From Acinetobacter pecorum (lineage in GTDB: Bacteria; Pseudomonadota; Gammaproteobacteria; Pseudomonadales; Moraxellaceae), in the NCBI RefSeq assembly GCF_014837015.1, contig NZ_JACSPT010000015.1, forward strand, positions 18,304 to 82,303: a DNA stretch of 64,000 nt, read 5' to 3'. The notes under the pieces are model-generated. The model was not told the DNA's origin. It did not search any database and saw nothing but the letters and a program-made list of their open reading frames with translations. This document shows positions 9,404-19,445 of this stretch, in pieces (the first letter of the stretch is position 1; each line of letters opens with the position of its first letter). A program made the position numbers and the translations under genes.

Positions 9404-12160
9404 CTAGGACTCCTGTTTTTTTAGGGCAAGAATTGCTGCACCCATAATCACAGGCACCGACAGCAGAATCACCCAAAAATCCTGATGCAGTGCATTAAAG
9501 CTCAATGCCTTGTTAAACACCCCCCGGCTGATATTCACCATATGCGTGGTCGGATAGATTTCACCAAACCAGCGACCAAAACCTTCCAGAGAGGAAACCG
9601 GGTTGATAATACCGGCGAACTGCACCGCAGGAATAAGCGTACCGATCAACACCAGAAACATCGAGGCAATCTGGCTTTTGGTCAATGAAGAAGCCAGCAG
9701 TCCCATACCAGTAGAAAAAATAATAAACAGGAAGGATGCCATGGTCAGCGTCAGGAAGCTGCCCTTGATGGGTACATCAAAGATCGCCACAATGATCAGG
9801 CACATCAGAAAATAGTTCAGCATGGCCAGCACCACATAAGGGATTTGCTTGCCAATCAGAAATTCACTGCGGGTCACCGGAGTCACATACAGGTTGACAA
9901 TCGAACCGAGTTCTTTTTCCCGTACTACCGAAAGTGCTGTCAGCATGGCGGGAATCAATAAAATTAACAGCGGAAATACAGCCGGCGCGATTGCAGGCAG
10001 ACTCTTGATGTCGGGATTGTAGCGGAATCGGGTTTCTATATTTACGGTATTGGATATTCGATATCCACTTCGCTCTAAAGCTTGCTGCATCAACCAGTGA
10101 GTATGAATGCCCTGTACATAGTTTTTAACTGTTTCCGCACGCTGTGGCATGGCACCATCAATCCAGGCGCCAATTTTAACCTCCTCTCCCCGGTTAACAT
10201 CCCGGGCAAAATCAGGTGGAATCTCGATGGCCAAAGCGATATCGCCACTGCGCATGCGTTGATCCAGATCCTCATAGTTTTGCAGCGGCGGCTTTTCAAC
10301 AAAATAACGTGAACCCGCAATGCTCATGCTGTAATTCTGGCTAAGACCACTCTGGTCACGATCCAGTACTGCAAAGGTCAGATTATCTACGTCCATGGTG
10401 ATTCCATACCCCATCACAAACAGCAGGATAATCGACCCGACCAGTGCCATGGTGGCACGTATCGGATCACGTGCCAGCTCTAGCGATTCACGCCAAGCAT
10501 AGCTGAGCATACGTTGCAGGCTAAATCGGCTGGATATCCTGGTTTCTTCTTTCACTGTCTGGTCATTGGAAATACTGCCTTCTAGCTCCTGTTCAGGTGG
10601 CGTCTGGCTGGCTGCTCCAGCATCCATTAGGTAGCCAATAAATGCTTCCTCCAGAGTGGCAGCCTGCCTATTTTTGATCAACTGTGCGGGTGCAGCACTG
10701 TCCAGAACCCGGCCGGCATGCATCAGGGAAATCCGGTCACAGCGCTGTGCTTCATTCATGAAATGCGTTGAAATAAAGATGGTAACCCCGTCCTTGCGAG
10801 ACAAGGAGATTAAAAAACGCCAGAAATTGTCACGAGCAATCGGGTCTACCCCCGAAGTCGGTTCATCAAGAATCAGGATTTCCGGGTTATGTACCAGTGC
10901 CACAGCAAGAGACAGACGCTGACGGATACCCAGCGGCAAGTCATCAGGCAGCTTGTTTTTCACTTCGGCCAAGTCAAAACGCTGCAGCATCTGCTGTACA
11001 CGCGTGTCAATCTGTTCAGCCGGCACATGAAACAATTTTGCGTGAAGTACCAGGTTCTGGGTAATGGTCAGTTCACTATAGAGAGAGAAAGACTGTGACA
11101 TATAGCCAACACGGCGGCGGGTCTCAATATTACTGCCTTCCACTGGCTGGCCAAATAACCAGGCCTGCCCTTCTGAAGCTTCGAGCAATCCGGTCAGTAC
11201 TTTCATGGTGGTGGTTTTACCACAGCCATTCGATCCCAGAAAACCAAAAATTTCACCCTGCCGAATCTGGAAATTGACATGATCTACTGCGGTAAAATCA
11301 CCAAACCTGACTGTCAGATCCTTCGCTTCCAGCGCATAGCCATCCGAATCGTAATCTGGTAAAGGTGGAATCACTACAGGGGTATAGCCCTGTTTCTTTT
11401 CTTCCGGTAATAGCTTGATATAAGCATCTTCCAGACTGTTACTCTCCGTCTGCGTCAACAGTTCTTGCGGAGTTCCGGTTTTCAGGATTTTGCCTTCATC
11501 CATCATCGCCAGCCAGTCGAAACCTTGGGCTTCATCCATGTAGGCAGTAGCGACAATCACACTCATCTGGGGACGAACCTGGCGGATACGGTTAATCAGC
11601 TCCCAGAACTGTGCCCGTGCCAAGGGATCGACTCCCGTGGTGGGCTCATCCAGAATCAGAAAATCCGGATCATGAATCAGGGAGCAGCACAATCCGAGTT
11701 TCTGTTTCATGCCTCCGGACAATTTTCCTGCCGGCCGATCGAGAAATTCAAATAGTCCTGTACTTTTAGTCAGATCATCAATGCGTTTACGACTTTCTGT
11801 ACGACTATGCCCAAACAATCGGGCAACAAACTGCAGGTTTTCCTCAACAGATAGGTTTTTGGACAGGTTGCTGCCCAGACCTTGAGGCATGTAGGCAATA
11901 TGCGGACAAACTTTTCTGCGATGTTTCGGGTCAGCAATATCTCCACCAAGCACGATCAGGCGGCCCGCCTGAACGACCTTGGCACCGGCCAGTAAAGCCA
12001 GCAAACTGGATTTCCCCACGCCATCCGGTCCGATCAGTCCAATCATGCAGCCCGCAGGAAGCGACAGGGAAATGTCCTGTAAAGCCTGGGTCTTGCCATA
12101 TTTCAGGCTGACCTGCTGGATTTCGGCAACTGCCGCTCCGGCAACAAATTGCGGCATCAT
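9404..12160 (-). CDS. rbbA: RbbA-type ABC fusion: two ATPase domains plus ABC-2 permease
   Basis: 918 aa. ABC domain 1 has Walker A GPDGVGKS (44-51), signature LSGGMKQ and Walker B FLILDEP. ABC domain 2 has Walker A GSNGCGKT (about 309-316), a degenerate signature LPLGIRQ in place of LSGGQ, and Walker B ILILDEP. From about residue 555 an ABC-2 permease domain follows, with six membrane segments and a periplasmic insert. This architecture and the gene order adaptor-fusion-permease match E. coli yhiI-rbbA-yhhJ. RbbA was described as a ribosome-associated ATPase, but the operon points to export. It overlaps the adaptor gene by 4 bp (ATGA). Confidence 0.88.
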   Translation of the reverse strand: MMPQFVAGAAVAEIQQVSLKYGKTQALQDISLSLPAGCMIGLIGPDGVGKSSLLALLAGAKVVQAGRLIVLGGDIADPKHRRKVCPHIAYMPQGLGSNLSKNLSVEENLQFVARLFGHSRTESRKRIDDLTKSTGLFEFLDRPAGKLSGGMKQKLGLCCSLIHDPDFLILDEPTTGVDPLARAQFWELINRIRQVRPQMSVIVATAYMDEAQGFDWLAMMDEGKILKTGTPQELLTQTESNSLEDAYIKLLPEEKKQGYTPVVIPPLPDYDSDGYALEAKDLTVRFGDFTAVDHVNFQIRQGEIFGFLGSNGCGKTTTMKVLTGLLEASEGQAWLFGQPVEGSNIETRRRVGYMSQSFSLYSELTITQNLVLHAKLFHVPAEQIDTRVQQMLQRFDLAEVKNKLPDDLPLGIRQRLSLAVALVHNPEILILDEPTSGVDPIARDNFWRFLISLSRKDGVTIFISTHFMNEAQRCDRISLMHAGRVLDSAAPAQLIKNRQAATLEEAFIGYLMDAGAASQTPPEQELEGSISNDQTVKEETRISSRFSLQRMLSYAWRESLELARDPIRATMALVGSIILLFVMGYGITMDVDNLTFAVLDRDQSGLSQNYSMSIAGSRYFVEKPPLQNYEDLDQRMRSGDIALAIEIPPDFARDVNRGEEVKIGAWIDGAMPQRAETVKNYVQGIHTHWLMQQALERSGYRISNTVNIETRFRYNPDIKSLPAIAPAVFPLLILLIPAMLTALSVVREKELGSIVNLYVTPVTRSEFLIGKQIPYVVLAMLNYFLMCLIIVAIFDVPIKGSFLTLTMASFLFIIFSTGMGLLASSLTKSQIASMFLVLIGTLIPAVQFAGIINPVSSLEGFGRWFGEIYPTTHMVNISRGVFNKALSFNALHQDFWVILLSVPVIMGAAILALKKQES

Positions 12161-13218
12161 GATTTAACCTGATTTCTTAAGAACGCCGGCCAGGGCAGAT
12201 TGGAATCAAGTTTGATATAGGCCACGCCCGGAAGACCGGTTTTGACTTGCTGGATATGTTTTCTCAGCAATTCAGGATCAATTTTCGCCTTGACACGGAA
12301 CATTAATTTCTGGCGTTCACTTTCAGTCTCTACGGTTTTTGGAGTGAACTGGGCCGTGTCGGCAACAAAAGACACCCGAGCAGGAATTACCAGATTTTTG
12401 GCCACATCCAGCACAATCCGGACTTCAGTACCGATTGCGATACGGCCAGCCACGGTTTCCGGCAGGAAAAACGTCATATAGACATCGGACAGATCAATCA
12501 GGTTCATGACCCGCCCCCCCGCAGCAATCATTTCGCCTGGTTGTGCGACCAGGAACTGCACCCGTGCCTTCAAGGGTGCCTTAAGCTGGGCATCCTCAAT
12601 ATCGAAATTGATCCGGTCAATGGTTGCTTTGATAGCATCGACCTGAGATTGTGCGCTCGAAACCTGGCTGCGTGCGGCCACGATAGCTCCTTCAGCGCTG
12701 TCCACTTGCGCCTGGGCTGCGCTGAGTACTGCTGCTACACGCTTGGCATCTGCCCTCTCATCATCCAGCTGCTGCCTGGAAGATGCGCCTTCCTTGGCTA
12801 GAATTTCCGTCCGTGCCAGACGGTTTTTTGCTGCAATAAGTTCTGTTTCACGTTGCAGCACCATCGCTTCGGCGGCTGATTTTTCACTTTTACGCATTGC
12901 CAGTTGCGCTTCAGCGGTCGCAATACCATCTTCAGCCTGACGCTGTTGGGCTTGAATTTCGCGCAGTTGAGCTTCAAGGGTAGAAACTTTTATTCGCGCC
13001 AGAATCTGCCCCGGCTCGACAAAATCTCCTTCCCGCACCAGAATTTCTTCTAACTGGCCAGCGAACTTACTGGAAATATTGACTTCAGTCGCCTCAATCC
13101 GTCCATTCCCACTGACCAACCCATCGGTATCAGGCTGATTCATGTTTTTCCAGATCAGGTAGCCCACCAAGATGGCGACAACGACTGCTCCCACAATGGA
13201 TATTTTTTTTATATTCAT
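12157..13218 (-). CDS. yhiI: HlyD-family membrane fusion protein (YhiI-like)
   Basis: 353 aa. One N-terminal transmembrane helix (about 8-25) is followed by a biotinyl-lipoyl half-motif ([21 protein letters not shown]). A long alpha-hairpin follows at about residues 80-200, rich in Ala, Gln and Glu, and then the second lipoyl half and beta-barrel ([20 protein letters not shown]). It should link the ABC permeases in the inner membrane to an outer-membrane channel. It is coupled by 4 bp to the RbbA-like gene and lies 123 bp after the NodT-type outer-membrane factor on the same strand. Confidence 0.9.
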   Translation of the reverse strand: MNIKKISIVGAVVVAILVGYLIWKNMNQPDTDGLVSGNGRIEATEVNISSKFAGQLEEILVREGDFVEPGQILARIKVSTLEAQLREIQAQQRQAEDGIATAEAQLAMRKSEKSAAEAMVLQRETELIAAKNRLARTEILAKEGASSRQQLDDERADAKRVAAVLSAAQAQVDSAEGAIVAARSQVSSAQSQVDAIKATIDRINFDIEDAQLKAPLKARVQFLVAQPGEMIAAGGRVMNLIDLSDVYMTFFLPETVAGRIAIGTEVRIVLDVAKNLVIPARVSFVADTAQFTPKTVETESERQKLMFRVKAKIDPELLRKHIQQVKTGLPGVAYIKLDSNLPWPAFLRNQVKS

Positions 13219-13341
13219 AGATCTGCTTACTCAACACATTCAATCGGGCTGTTACTCACCCTTTTTATAATTTTTAGTAAAATCAAAACATTAATTCTTT
13301 TATTTTGTTCAATTTATAATAAGTGTATTCAACAAATAAAT

Positions 13342-14763
13342 TTAGCCTGGCTGTACCAGTCTGCTATCACCGCCCAGTGCAAAATACAGGGAAATATAAG
13401 ACTGCATTAAGGCACTTTGGGTTTCAATCCACTGCTGTTCTGCCGTCAGCAAACTTCGCTGTGCATCTAGCACATCGAGATAACCCACGGCACCATTATC
13501 ATAGCGTAACTGTGCCAGTCGTGCTGTTTCCCGAAAAGCAGCCAGTCCCTGATCCTGTATTTGCAGTTGCTGGCTTAAATAGCGCTGATCAACCAAAGCA
13601 TCAGCCACTTCCCGGAAGGCATTCTGTACAGTTTTTTCATAGTCAGCCACAGCAATATCCTGTCTCACCTCCGCCAAGATGACATTATTTTTTAACTGAC
13701 CTGCGGTAAATATGGGCAAAGTGATACTGGGAGCAATCGACCATACTGAACTACCGGATTTGAACAGACCCTCCAGTTCTGTACTGGCTGTTCCAAAACT
13801 CCCCGTGAGCGCAATACGCGGAAAAAATGCAGCACGGGCAGCCTGGATATTGGCATGCTGGGAATACAGTAAAGCTTCAGCAGCCCGAATATCTGGCCGG
13901 TTCAGCAGTAACTCCGACGGAAGTCCGGTCTGTAATACGACTGGCTTAAAATTCAGCTGATCCAGGCCTAATCTTGGGACTTCTACAGGCTGACCTATCA
14001 ACTGGATCAAATAATTGGCTGTCATGTCCTGAACATTTTGCAGCTGGGTTAGCAACGCCCGGCCATTACTGAGCAAGGTTTGTGCCTGCATATATTCTAC
14101 TTTTGAACCTGCCCCAACCTCGTAACGCCGTTTAAAGATACGTACAGATTTTTCATAATTTTGCACAGAACCTTCGGCATAATAAATCCGTTTTTCTAGT
14201 TCAGCCAGGGTCAGATAGGTCTGAATCGACTGCTGAATAATGCTGTTTCGTACCGCCAGCTGATTATATTCAGAAGCGAAAAACTGCTGTAATGCTGCTT
14301 CATTCAGGCTGCGTATACGTCCCCACAAATCCAGTTCCCAGTGGCTTATTCCCACACCTACCGTATACTGTTCTGTGGTTACAGCACGGCCCACAGGAGA
14401 TAAATCTGCTGGTACCCTGCTGCGTTCATAACTACTGCTTCCCAATATACTCGGCCACAATTCTGAACGCTGAATACCATAGGCAGCTTGGGCTTCACGG
14501 ATCCGGAGTGCTGCAATTTTCAGATCATAGTTATAGGTCAGGGCAAGACGGGCAATTCTCACTAAAGTAGGATCACTGACATAATCAGACCACGGCAAAG
14601 CATGATATGTACCGCCCTGCTGAAATGGATAGTGTGCTGGCAAGACAGGCTCTGGTTTGATCAAAGGGGCTGTATTCTGACAGCCTGTCAGTAGAGCTAA
14701 AATGGGGAGTATCGCCAGACTGCTATCTAGATAAAATCTGCAAAAAATATTCAGTTTCAACAA
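13342..14763 (-). CDS. Outer-membrane efflux lipoprotein (NodT/OprM-type TolC factor)
   Basis: 473 aa. The signal peptide ends in the lipobox LLTGC (about residue 28), so the mature protein is probably lipidated. Two repeats of the OEP family follow: the first around YDLKIAALRIREAQAAYG, the second around RPDIRAAEALLYSQHANIQAARA, with FPRIALTGSFG typical of NodT-family proteins. It forms the outer-membrane duct. It is the first gene of the apparent unit with yhiI, rbbA and yhhJ, so this cluster carries all the parts needed for export across both membranes. Confidence 0.9.
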   Translation of the reverse strand: MLKLNIFCRFYLDSSLAILPILALLTGCQNTAPLIKPEPVLPAHYPFQQGGTYHALPWSDYVSDPTLVRIARLALTYNYDLKIAALRIREAQAAYGIQRSELWPSILGSSSYERSRVPADLSPVGRAVTTEQYTVGVGISHWELDLWGRIRSLNEAALQQFFASEYNQLAVRNSIIQQSIQTYLTLAELEKRIYYAEGSVQNYEKSVRIFKRRYEVGAGSKVEYMQAQTLLSNGRALLTQLQNVQDMTANYLIQLIGQPVEVPRLGLDQLNFKPVVLQTGLPSELLLNRPDIRAAEALLYSQHANIQAARAAFFPRIALTGSFGTASTELEGLFKSGSSVWSIAPSITLPIFTAGQLKNNVILAEVRQDIAVADYEKTVQNAFREVADALVDQRYLSQQLQIQDQGLAAFRETARLAQLRYDNGAVGYLDVLDAQRSLLTAEQQWIETQSALMQSYISLYFALGGDSRLVQPG

Positions 14764-15595
14764 TTGACCCTCCTGTCAGCTGAGCCTTTTCTAAAAATAT
14801 GCATGCATGACTGTCTGAGATAAATATCTGCTTAAGTCATCAGAAAAAGGTGGCGATATCGTTCACCTACCCGATCACATGGCTTTTGATTCTTTTGAAT
14901 TCTAGTCAGTATCAGGACTTATCCGACATAATGCACTAAGTATTTATTTTATCTAATTTTTATATTCTTCTTTTAACCTATTAAAGGCTTAAAACCTGAC
15001 CTCTGAATCAGGCCATTTCGTCTCCTTATTTCAAGGATTAAACATCTAACTTCTAACCATCATTATATGGGCAAGACTTTCTGCAATCTGCAACGTGTGT
15101 TTGCCTATTACAATCGTGTATTTCTACACAATACACGGTTCAGTCTAAGCTGCACATATCCCTCTCTGTATTCACCCATCTAATGTAGTAACAAATTGAA
15201 ACTGGCTTTCATGGTAGAAGATTTAAGGTACCCCATTGCACTGCCACCCCTGAAAAAATCAATTAATTAGTCCAAGTATTCCTTTGATTCTAATAAATAT
15301 ATTATATAAGTTTCACCCTAATGAGCTACTTTATCTGTCTTAAACACTCTTCTTCATACATTTTGGAGGTGCGTATATGTAACGCTCATGTAACAGAATT
15401 TTGTCGTTCTCGTTCAAACTGGGCAGACTGAAAGGGTAGAAATATGCGAATTAATTAACAAATTAGTTGTGCAATCTTTCATTAAATTTAATTTTTTTAA
15501 AAATCAATTTATCTCCAATTAAAAATAATAATTTCAATCACTTAAAATTTAAACTCAAGCTGCTAATTAGTACTTTTACTCTATTTTGATGTTTT

Positions 15596-15614
15596 TTTGA
15601 ACTGATTGTTCAAA
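15596..15614. promoter_or_regulatory. Perfect inverted repeat upstream of fadL-like gene 1
   Basis: TTTGAAC-TGATT-GTTCAAA, 7-bp arms with a 5-bp spacer. It lies just upstream of the likely -35 box and has the size of a TetR-family operator. The regulator is not identified. No equally good copy precedes fadL-like gene 2. Confidence 0.5.
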
Positions 15615-15617
15615 CTA

Positions 15618-15646
15618 GAGCATTTACTCTTATTTTATTTGTGGTA
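15618..15646 (+). promoter_or_regulatory. Promoter with near-palindrome, fadL-like gene 1
   Basis: GAGCATTTACTC (15618-15629; arms differ by one base from a perfect palindrome) overlaps a -35-like TTTACT. After a 16-base spacer comes a -10-like TATTTT preceded by TGTGG. The same arrangement with the same spacing recurs before fadL-like gene 2 at 17294. Confidence 0.5.
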
Positions 15647-15763
15647 TTTTTGGCACATGGAGTAACAAATGATTGCGGTTTAGTAACCAAACTCTCCAAA
15701 GAATTAAATTTAAGTGCAAACAACAACGCTAGATATAAATTTGTACCTCAAGGAAAGACGTAA

Positions 15764-17053
15764 ATGAAATTAAAGACATTAACTACTGCAATGATTCTCG
15801 CGACTGTACCTATGACAGGTGCATTTGCTGCTGCAATGGATCGTTCGGGGCAATCTATCGCAGCGTTTTTACAGCCAGGTAATTACTTTGAAGCGGGTAT
15901 TACTGTATTAGATCCTTCTGTATCTGGTACCACTTCTAACGCACCATCCCTAAACTCACCTACACTAGGTGTAGGTACCAATCAGGCAACAGGTGATATG
16001 GCGGGTGATTATCATTCTGTATCAGCTGCGTTGAAGCTCCAGTTAACAGACAACTTTTCTTTTGGTCTTATTTTTGATCAGCCATTTGGTGCTGAAGCAG
16101 ACTATAAAGACCGCTCTGTTGCCTTTAATCCTACAGGTAATGATGGCACCCGGGCTGAAGTGACGACAGAAAATTTAAGTTTCGTGTTTGGTTTCCAGCC
16201 AACTGAAAACTGGAATATTTATGCAGGCCCAGTTTATCAAGAAGCTAAAGGTAATGTATCTTTACGTGGTACCGCTTATGGATTATTAACTGGATATGAT
16301 GCCACCATGAAAAAAGATGGTGGTACAGGCTGGTTAGCAGGTCTGGCTTACCAAATTCCTGAAATTGCCTTGAAAGCATCTTTGACTTACCGTTCAGAAA
16401 TCGAACACCAACTTGCTTCAAGAGAGAATGTTAATACAGTAGTACCAGGCTTCGGCATTCCTGGAGTATTACCTACTCAATTATTTGCTTATGCTCCTGG
16501 CAAAACTGATGTTACTACTCCTCAATCTGTTAACCTAGACCTACAATCAGGGATCATGGCTGACACGGTTGCCTTCTTAAATGTTCGATGGGTAAATTGG
16601 GATGGATTCGCAATTCGACCAACTCAATTCGGCCAAGCTTTAGATCAACTTGCTGCTGCGGGAAATGCTCTTCCTGCTTTACCAGCATTAGCTCCAACTA
16701 AAGCTCTCTTGACCTCGTTAGAGGGTGGGAATCTTGTTGAATATAATGAAGATCAATGGTCTGCTACAGCGGGCGTAGGCCGTAAATTCAATGCAAAATG
16801 GGCAGGTAATGTCTCTGTAGGCTGGGACTCTGGTGCAGGTAATCCTGTTACAACGCTTGGTCCAACAGAAGGTTACTGGAATGTGGGTGTAGGGGTTCAG
16901 TTCTCTCCTGCTCCAAACTATTTCATTGCAGGCGGAATGAAATATTTCTGGCTGGGCGATGCTGATGCTCTGACTGTAGCAAATCCAAATGTAGGTAGCT
17001 TTAAAGACAATGACGCAATTGCTTATGGCTTGAAAATGGGTTACCGCTTCTAA
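15764..17053 (+). CDS. FadL/OMPP1-family outer-membrane transport protein, copy 1
   Basis: 429 aa. A signal peptide (MKLKTLTTAMILATVPMTGAFA, cleavage near residue 23) precedes AMDRSGQSIAAFLQPGNYFEAG, the FadL N-terminal hatch region. The rest is rich in alternating beta-strands and ends in an aromatic residue (MGYRF), the outer-membrane insertion signal. FadL proteins let long-chain fatty acids or other hydrophobic compounds diffuse across the outer membrane. The substrate could be fatty acids or alkanes, but this is not shown by the sequence. A start with AAGGAAAGACGTAA upstream fits. It is followed by a terminator and a diverged paralogue. Confidence 0.9.
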   Translation: MKLKTLTTAMILATVPMTGAFAAAMDRSGQSIAAFLQPGNYFEAGITVLDPSVSGTTSNAPSLNSPTLGVGTNQATGDMAGDYHSVSAALKLQLTDNFSFGLIFDQPFGAEADYKDRSVAFNPTGNDGTRAEVTTENLSFVFGFQPTENWNIYAGPVYQEAKGNVSLRGTAYGLLTGYDATMKKDGGTGWLAGLAYQIPEIALKASLTYRSEIEHQLASRENVNTVVPGFGIPGVLPTQLFAYAPGKTDVTTPQSVNLDLQSGIMADTVAFLNVRWVNWDGFAIRPTQFGQALDQLAAAGNALPALPALAPTKALLTSLEGGNLVEYNEDQWSATAGVGRKFNAKWAGNVSVGWDSGAGNPVTTLGPTEGYWNVGVGVQFSPAPNYFIAGGMKYFWLGDADALTVANPNVGSFKDNDAIAYGLKMGYRF

Positions 17054-17066
17054 GTTTTCATAAAAT

Positions 17067-17092
17067 AAAAAACCACTTCCGGGTGGTTTTTT
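17067..17092 (+). terminator. Terminator after fadL-like gene 1
   Basis: AAAAACCAC-TTCCGG-GTGGTTTTTT, about 15 bp after the stop. Confidence 0.88.
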
Positions 17093-17293
17093 ATGTTTGA
17101 ATCCTAATTTTATACATTTGCATAGCATTTGTTTATTTTACCGCCAATCAATATTTTACTCACTTTCATTTCTATAGAAATTTTTATCTTTTTTATTTTG
17201 TTATTTTTCATCTATTTAATCTTAAAATTCTAGTATAAATACTCTAAGCAATCCCTATATTTAACCGTTCCAGTTCATTTCTCATGCGAACCT

Positions 17294-17322
17294 GAGTATT
17301 TACTCTTTTTAAATTTATGTTA
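17294..17322 (+). promoter_or_regulatory. Promoter with perfect palindrome, fadL-like gene 2
   Basis: GAGTA-TT-TACTC (17294-17305) overlaps -35-like TTTACT; a 16-base spacer leads to -10-like TACTTT. It matches the element upstream of fadL-like gene 1, so both genes are probably under one regulator. The rest of the 17093-17293 spacer is AT-rich without an ORF. Confidence 0.5.
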
Positions 17323-17367
17323 CTTTTCCTGCACATTTTTGTTACAGATGGCATCAGGGACCGTACC

Positions 17368-18564
17368 ATGAAGCTCACTAAAATTTCTTCAGCTATTTTA
17401 CTTAGCACTTTCTCCCTCTCAGCAGTTCAAGCAGCTGGCCTAGACCGTTCTGGTCAGTCAATTCATGCTTTTTTACAGCCTGGTAATTATGCAGAAGCAG
17501 GCATTACTGTCATTGATCCAACTGTTCGAGGTCAAGCGATCGCACAATTGGGCGGTCAAAAAATTTCCGATATGGGCGATGATTACTATTTCCCTTCTGC
17601 TGCATTAAAAGTACAAGCAACAGATCATCTTTCTTTAGGTCTAATTTATGACCAACCTTTTGGTGCAGATGCAACTTACAATACAGAAACCACAAGTTTT
17701 TCTGAAACTCATCCATTGCTTAAAGTAACTGAAGGCACCAGTGTTGAAGTTAGAACTGAGAATTTAACTGCTTTATTTGGTTACCAGCCAAATCAAAACT
17801 GGAATTTCTACGCAGGCCCAGTATGGCAAACGGTAGAAGCGGATATTAAATTGCGTGGTACAACCTATAAAAATACAGGCTATAACATTAACGTTGATAC
17901 CAAAGAAGCGTATGGCTGGTTAGCGGGTTTTGCCTATCAAATTCCAGAAATTGCGTTAAAAGCAGCGATTACCTATCGTTCTGAAATTTCACATGATGCG
18001 AAATCGACTGAAACATCTAACCTGCCAATATATGCATCATTTATGTCTGATACAGATCCACGTAAAGCAATATATGCAACTAAAGGCTTTAGACAAAGCA
18101 CGGTTAATGCAACAACCCCTCAATCTGTAAATTTAGACTTACAAACAGGTATCGCAGCCAATACCGTTGCATTTGCCAATGTCCGTTGGGTTCACTGGGA
18201 TCAATTTACAGTGAGTCCAGAAATGTTAGGCGAATTGGGTCAAGACTTGATCAGCTATAGCGATGACCAATGGTCTGCAAATGTCGGTGTTGGCCGTAAG
18301 TTTAATGAAAAATGGTCAGGTACGGCGATGGTGAACTATGACACTGGCGCAGGTAACCCGGTTACGACTCTTGGTCCTACTAAAGGTTACTGGGGTCTGG
18401 GTGTTGGCGCGCAATATAGCCCAACCGCACAAACCTTTATACAAGGTGGTGTACGCTATATGTGGTTAGGAGATGCACATGCGCAAACAGCTAACAATAT
18501 TGTAGCCGAGTTTAAAGATAACACTGCTATGGCTTATGCAATGAAAATTGGTTACCGTTTCTAA
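17368..18564 (+). CDS. FadL/OMPP1-family outer-membrane transport protein, copy 2
   Basis: 398 aa from the ATG at 17368. An in-frame upstream start at 17317 would put 17 extra residues before the signal peptide and lies within the promoter region, so I reject it. The signal peptide MKLTKISSAILLSTFSLSAVQA is followed by AGLDRSGQSIHAFLQPGNYAEAG, closely similar to copy 1. Shared blocks include PEIALKA.ITYRSEI, TTPQSVNLDLQ and GAGNPVTTLGPT.GYW, and both proteins end in GYRF. The middle loops differ, so the two may accept different hydrophobic substrates. Confidence 0.9.
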   Translation: MKLTKISSAILLSTFSLSAVQAAGLDRSGQSIHAFLQPGNYAEAGITVIDPTVRGQAIAQLGGQKISDMGDDYYFPSAALKVQATDHLSLGLIYDQPFGADATYNTETTSFSETHPLLKVTEGTSVEVRTENLTALFGYQPNQNWNFYAGPVWQTVEADIKLRGTTYKNTGYNINVDTKEAYGWLAGFAYQIPEIALKAAITYRSEISHDAKSTETSNLPIYASFMSDTDPRKAIYATKGFRQSTVNATTPQSVNLDLQTGIAANTVAFANVRWVHWDQFTVSPEMLGELGQDLISYSDDQWSANVGVGRKFNEKWSGTAMVNYDTGAGNPVTTLGPTKGYWGLGVGAQYSPTAQTFIQGGVRYMWLGDAHAQTANNIVAEFKDNTAMAYAMKIGYRF

Positions 18565-18578
18565 TTGAACGAATCCCA

Positions 18579-18610
18579 TAAAAAAGGCATCTCTTAGATG
18601 CCTTTTTTAT
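18579..18610. terminator. Bidirectional terminator between fadL-like gene 2 and thrH
   Basis: AAAAAAGGCATCT-CTT-AGATGCCTTTTTT between convergent genes, with A- and T-runs on both sides. Confidence 0.93.
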
Positions 18611-18624
18611 TAACAGTTGATTCA

Positions 18625-19248
18625 TTAAGCTGGAATATCGCGTACTGAAGCATTACGAATCGCTTCTTTCAAGGCATCATAACCACGAATTGGCGGGAAT
18701 TGCGGGAATTCGGCAATAACGTTTTCAGGTGCGGCAAATAAGAAACCATGATCTGCTTCCCCTAGCATCGTGGTATCGTTATAAGAATCTCCTGCTGCAA
18801 TCACACGGAAGTTCAAGCCATGTAATGCTTTTACCGCTTGACGTTTTTGGTCCGGCTGACGAAGTTTATAAGCAGAGATCATTCCTGCTTCATCTGTTTC
18901 CAGTTTATGGCAGAAAATAGTTGGCCAATCCAGCTGTTTCATCAGTGGATGAGCAAATTCGTAGAAGGTATCTGAAAGAATAATCAATTGAAAGTGTGTG
19001 CTCACCCATTTCACAAATTCTTTTGCTCCTGGAAAAGGACCCATTTCTGCAATCACTTCCTGAATATCGTTCAAGCCTAAACCGTGCTGTTTTAAAATAT
19101 TCAGACGTTGAGTCATCAGTACATCATAGTCAGGAATGTCACGAGTCGTCGCTTCAAGCTCTTTAATACCGGTTTTTTTTGCAAAGTTAATCCAGATTTC
19201 TGGAACCAACACGCCTTCTAAATCTAGACATACGACTTCCATGAACAT
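18625..19248 (-). CDS. thrH: ThrH-type phosphoserine phosphatase / homoserine phosphotransferase
   Basis: 207 aa. This is a HAD-superfamily protein with motif I DLEGVL near the N-terminus (the first nucleophile is Asp in CLDLEG), motif II Ser in ILSDTFYEF, and motif III/IV AGDSYNDTTML. The Glu in place of the second Asp of DxD and the overall length match Pseudomonas ThrH. That enzyme dephosphorylates phosphoserine and can transfer the phosphate to homoserine, bypassing ThrB. It starts at MFMEVV or two codons later. It is convergent with fadL-like gene 2 and divergent from cysH. Confidence 0.9.
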   Translation of the reverse strand: MFMEVVCLDLEGVLVPEIWINFAKKTGIKELEATTRDIPDYDVLMTQRLNILKQHGLGLNDIQEVIAEMGPFPGAKEFVKWVSTHFQLIILSDTFYEFAHPLMKQLDWPTIFCHKLETDEAGMISAYKLRQPDQKRQAVKALHGLNFRVIAAGDSYNDTTMLGEADHGFLFAAPENVIAEFPQFPPIRGYDALKEAIRNASVRDIPA

Positions 19249-19445
19249 CCCCTCTGAGTTGTATTGAAAAAATTTGCATTATGATAGCTGAAGAAACAGA
19301 TTTTGCACCGTACTTTTTTAAATCTATTTTTTTCATAACTATTTATTTTTTAGTGATAAGTCTGGTTAATCAATTCTATTAAAATAGAGGTGAAATTAAT
19401 TTATATAGGCCATGTCTTTTCCAAGCCTATATCGCCAGGACTCTC

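Larger units (their letters stand above)
14764..15763. promoter_or_regulatory. 1-kb non-coding region upstream of two divergent units
   Basis: No credible ORF. This spacer lies between the outer-membrane factor gene (reverse) and the first fadL-like gene (forward), and becomes very AT-rich after 15430. Its right end holds two inverted repeats and a promoter, listed separately. A short isolated phrase (GGAGGTGCGTATATG near 15363) looks like a ribosome binding site plus start codon, but the next codon is a stop. I see no RNA gene. Confidence 0.5.

Noticed and set aside
15363..15383. GGAGGTG plus ATG as a start of a small gene
   Set aside because: The ATG is followed directly by a TAA stop.
17317..17367. 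N-terminal extension of fadL-like gene 2
   Set aside because: The extension precedes a complete signal peptide and lies in the promoter region.
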